Assembly: GCA_029933365.1 (NCBI GenBank) | Contig: JAOZOH010000060.1 | Span: 1-16,904, forward strand | DNA: 16,904 nucleotides | DNA from: Desulfuromusa sp. | Lineage (GTDB): Bacteria; Desulfobacterota; Desulfuromonadia; Desulfuromonadales; Geopsychrobacteraceae | Direction: 5' to 3' | Shown: positions 14,302 to 16,904 of the stretch, in pieces | Layout of the letters: every line of letters begins with the position of its first letter | How positions within the stretch are numbered: position 1 is the stretch's first letter | Notes under the pieces: generated by a model | What the model was told of the DNA's origin: nothing | The model's input: only the letters and a program-made list of their open reading frames with translations | Database searches by the model: none | Position numbers and translations under genes: made by a program

Positions 14302-15843
14302 ATGCAAACAAATGAAGGCTACCACCATTTACAACAGCTGATTAGTAAAGAGCTGAATTTCCCATCCCCGCCTGCCATTGCAGTACAGATTCTCAATGCT
14401 GTACAGAAGGATGATGCCGCATTGGCTGAGTTGGGTGAAATTATCTCTACAGATCTGGCCTTGACGGCCAAAATGCTGAAGGTTGCCAATTCAGGGGTTT
14501 TTACTTGCAATGGAGAAATCACCAACATCAAACGAGCTATGTCTGTCCTTGGCACCAATACGATTAAAAATATTGCACTCTCTTTTGTTATCGCCGCTGA
14601 ATTGGGTGGCAACGGACATACCAGTTTCGATTACGACAAATTCTGGCGGTGCTCGGTCACCACTGCAGTTTCTGCCGAGCTGCTAGCCAAAACGCTACAG
14701 CAGAAAGATGATGATATTTTTGTCACTGCCTTACTGCAAGATATCGGTATGCTGGTCATCTCACAGACCAAAGGGGATGAATACAACGCAATACTTAAAG
14801 AGGCTCGCACAATCAATGCGGATCTGCTGGAACTGGAAAAGGAAAAATATGGTTTTGATCACCAACAGGTTGGTTATGCCCTGTTAGTGGACTGGAATAT
14901 GCCCGAATCCATTTCCGCACCGATCCTCTATCATCATCAACCGCAAAACGCCCATGAAGCATGCCAGAAATCTGCCGAAATTATTTATTATGCCGAACAG
15001 TTATCTTCTATCTACAATGATGCAGGAAGTGCTGAAAAAGCTCGTCTGTTGCAACAGAAACTGATTGAACAGTTCGCCATTGAGGACACTCAGGCTGCCG
15101 AGCTGTTGGATGATGTCGCCACTCGAAGTAGTGAGATACTGGAAACTTTCGAGCTGGATCCGGGCGAAATGAAGCCCTATTCGTTATTACTGCAGGAAGC
15201 AAATGCAGAATTAGGTAAACTCAACCTGAGTAACGAACAGATGATCCTGGAAATGCGTGAGGCCAAGGAAAAAGCGGAAAGGCTTGCGCATGAATTACGG
15301 GACGCCAATAATCGTCTCAAAGAACTGGTCTATCGTGATGGTTTAACCGGACTCTATAATCATCGTTATTTTCAGGAGTCACTTTCCAATGAACTGGCTC
15401 GGGCTAGCAGATATCAGTCTTCAGTTTCGTTGATTATCTTCGATATTGATTTCTTCAAAAAAGTGAACGATACCCACGGTCATCCAGCGGGAGATCTGGT
15501 CTTGATGAATATTTCCAGAGCCGTCAACAGTGCAGTCCGACCCTGCGACATTGTCGCCCGTTACGGCGGCGAGGAATTTGCTGTTATCCTGCCAGAAACC
15601 AGTGCTGCCGGAGTCAAAGTTTTTGCCGCGCGACTCAGACGCTGTGTTGAAGGGATTGCAACCTTAGTTGATGGACAGCTTATCTATGTCACTGTCAGTG
15701 CTGGTGCGACAACTTACAGCATAAAACAACCTGGCGTGAGCAAAGATCTTTTAATCGAGACCGCTGACCGTGGACTGTACATATCAAAAGAAAATGGTCG
15801 TAACCAGGTGACAGTCCTGGAACCAGAACCAGCCAGCAATTAA
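14302..15843 (+). CDS. HDOD-GGDEF diguanylate cyclase, tandem paralogue
   Basis: This 513-residue protein has the same architecture as the preceding gene: HDOD about 12-220, helical linker about 295-340, GGDEF about 345-508. It keeps GGEEF (422-426), FDID near 380-383 and the inhibitory motif RPCD (413-416), so it should be an active, feedback-controlled cyclase. Many stretches are identical to the first copy (for example SFVIA, KDDDIFVTALL, GLYNHRYFQ, SKENGRNQVT), showing tandem duplication. They differ at the degenerate HD position (LLQDIG here, LLHNIG there) and most in the region around residues 100-185. Different HDOD inputs may therefore control the same output. The gap of 20 bases, with no terminator, suggests one transcript. 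No clear terminator was seen after the stop. Confidence 0.93.
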   Translation: MQTNEGYHHLQQLISKELNFPSPPAIAVQILNAVQKDDAALAELGEIISTDLALTAKMLKVANSGVFTCNGEITNIKRAMSVLGTNTIKNIALSFVIAAELGGNGHTSFDYDKFWRCSVTTAVSAELLAKTLQQKDDDIFVTALLQDIGMLVISQTKGDEYNAILKEARTINADLLELEKEKYGFDHQQVGYALLVDWNMPESISAPILYHHQPQNAHEACQKSAEIIYYAEQLSSIYNDAGSAEKARLLQQKLIEQFAIEDTQAAELLDDVATRSSEILETFELDPGEMKPYSLLLQEANAELGKLNLSNEQMILEMREAKEKAERLAHELRDANNRLKELVYRDGLTGLYNHRYFQESLSNELARASRYQSSVSLIIFDIDFFKKVNDTHGHPAGDLVLMNISRAVNSAVRPCDIVARYGGEEFAVILPETSAAGVKVFAARLRRCVEGIATLVDGQLIYVTVSAGATTYSIKQPGVSKDLLIETADRGLYISKENGRNQVTVLEPEPASN

Positions 15844-15969
15844 TTAAATTACACGCTAAAAAAACTTCCATTCCCTTGCAATGACTGGATACTTTAAGAT
15901 CGACATGTTATTTTATTAAACTTTCCTGATGGAAGGAAATATTCTAGTGGAGAGGAACTTTCATTTTCC

Positions 15970-16904
15970 ATGTCGATGAACGCCACCGAAAAGTATCAAA
16001 TCCATAGCGTAGAAGTGGGATTATCTCTACAACTTGTAGGAGATTGGCGCTTTCAGAGCGGTATTCCTGATATCGCTCTGTTACTTGAGCAGCTACAGAG
16101 TGCCCAACCTGAAAAGTTATCCTTTGATTGCCATCAACTAGGATCTTGGGATAGTGGCTTAATGACCTTCCTCGTAACTCTGATCAACAATTGCAAACAA
16201 AATAATATTTTGGTCCTCCAGGAAACCTTGCCGCCGGGAATTCAAAAATTGCTGCAATTAGCATTTGCCGTTCCGGAACGCAAAGGGGCTCGACGGACAA
16301 TTTTAGGGCAACCGGTTCTGGCTAAAATTGGCAATGTCACCATCGAAATGCACCGCAACTGGAACGATCTACTTGGATTTATCGGGGAGTTATTTTTTGG
16401 TTTTTTAAATTTTTTGCGTGGTCGGGCACGCTTTCGCTATTCAGATCTATTTTATCAAATAGAATGCGCTGGGCCATCGGCATTATTCATTATTACTCTG
16501 ATCAGTGTCCTTGTCGGAATGATCCTCGCTTTTGTCGGAGCCGTACAATTACAATTATTTGGCGCTGAGATATTTGTTGCCAATTTGGTTGGCCTGGGGA
16601 TGGCTCGTGAAATGGGTGCGATGATGACTGCTATTATCATGGCCGGTCGTACGGGTGCTGCATATGCAGCACAACTTGGTACCATGCAGGTCAACGAAGA
16701 GATTGACGCTTTTAAAACAATGGGGATCTCTCCCATCGAGTATCTGGTTTTCCCACGTCTGCTTGCTCTGATTATCACCATGCCGTTACTTTGTATTTAC
16801 GCTGACTTCATGGGAATCATTGGTGGCGCCATTGTCAGTGCAACCTTGCTGGACATTTCTTTTTTCCAGTATTTCCAACAGATACAAGGATTTGTACCAC
16901 CAAT
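15970..16904 (+). CDS. STAS-MlaE fusion, ABC lipid-transport permease (3' end outside window)
   Basis: The 311 visible residues start with a STAS-like domain (about 1-115; the LSFDCHQLGSWDSGLMTFLV segment is the STAS core) fused to an MlaE-type permease from about 155 onward. The permease signatures are GLGMAREMGAMMTAIIMAGR near 209-228, then GAAYAAQLGTMQVNEEIDA and MGISPIEYLVFPR. In Mla-type systems the permease works in the inner membrane with an ATPase (MlaF) and an MCE-domain protein (MlaD) to move phospholipids between membranes. In E. coli the STAS protein MlaB is separate, whereas fused forms are common in other bacteria. The frame is open at the window edge. A GGAGAGGAA lies about 12 bases before the ATG, which is rather far; a second ATG at 15976 is possible. 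ATPase and MCE genes are expected downstream. Confidence 0.92.
   Translation, partial: MSMNATEKYQIHSVEVGLSLQLVGDWRFQSGIPDIALLLEQLQSAQPEKLSFDCHQLGSWDSGLMTFLVTLINNCKQNNILVLQETLPPGIQKLLQLAFAVPERKGARRTILGQPVLAKIGNVTIEMHRNWNDLLGFIGELFFGFLNFLRGRARFRYSDLFYQIECAGPSALFIITLISVLVGMILAFVGAVQLQLFGAEIFVANLVGLGMAREMGAMMTAIIMAGRTGAAYAAQLGTMQVNEEIDAFKTMGISPIEYLVFPRLLALIITMPLLCIYADFMGIIGGAIVSATLLDISFFQYFQQIQGFVPP

Overview
The window looks like chromosome from a Gram-negative, anaerobic, electron-transferring bacterium of the Desulfuromonadales/Geobacter type. The grounds are a small c-type cytochrome, a rubredoxin, a Tat-exported metallo-hydrolase, B12-dependent methionine synthase, tandem HDOD-GGDEF proteins, a free-standing MshEN domain and a STAS-MlaE permease. 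The lineage is inferred from gene content only. No rRNA, tRNA, CRISPR array, transposase or phage gene was seen.

Layout. (1) 1-605: the 3' part of an AMMECR1-family gene on +, apparently frameshifted near its 5' end, closed by a strong bidirectional terminator. (2) 629-5188, all on -: a compact six-gene module read right to left. It comprises an FCD/GntR regulator, a Tat-signal metallo-beta-lactamase-fold protein, a ten-helix membrane protein, a 97-residue protein, a 242-residue protein with a Cys/His tail, and a monoheme cytochrome c. Spacing is tight: one 4-base overlap, one 2-base gap and one 18-base gap. A sigma70-like promoter and GntR-type operator candidates lie before the regulator, and a hairpin separates the hydrolase from the membrane gene. 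I know no established function for the module, and it is the best candidate for an undescribed system. (3) 5240-6722, -: rubredoxin coupled to a PAS-PAS-GAF sensor with no output domain. (4) 6752-10154, -: a methionine synthase split into two overlapping genes (homocysteine domain; folate, B12 and activation domains). A small palindromic repeat lies on its downstream side, and a MITE-like element of about 170 bp lies upstream.

(5) 10453-15843, +: a likely cyclic-di-GMP signalling cluster. It has an MshEN-GAF protein with both c-di-GMP binding motifs intact, an alpha-helical repeat protein, a large palindrome, a 31-codon exported-peptide candidate, and two tandem HDOD-GGDEF proteins with intact catalytic and inhibitory motifs. 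(6) 15970 to the window end, +: the start of a STAS-MlaE lipid-transport permease, cut by the window edge.

How they may work together: the first module pairs an exported metalloprotein with a membrane partner and a periplasmic cytochrome under local control, which suggests a periplasmic metabolic or redox function. The last cluster pairs diguanylate cyclases with a c-di-GMP reader that lacks the ATPase such domains usually precede. Both statements are inferences.
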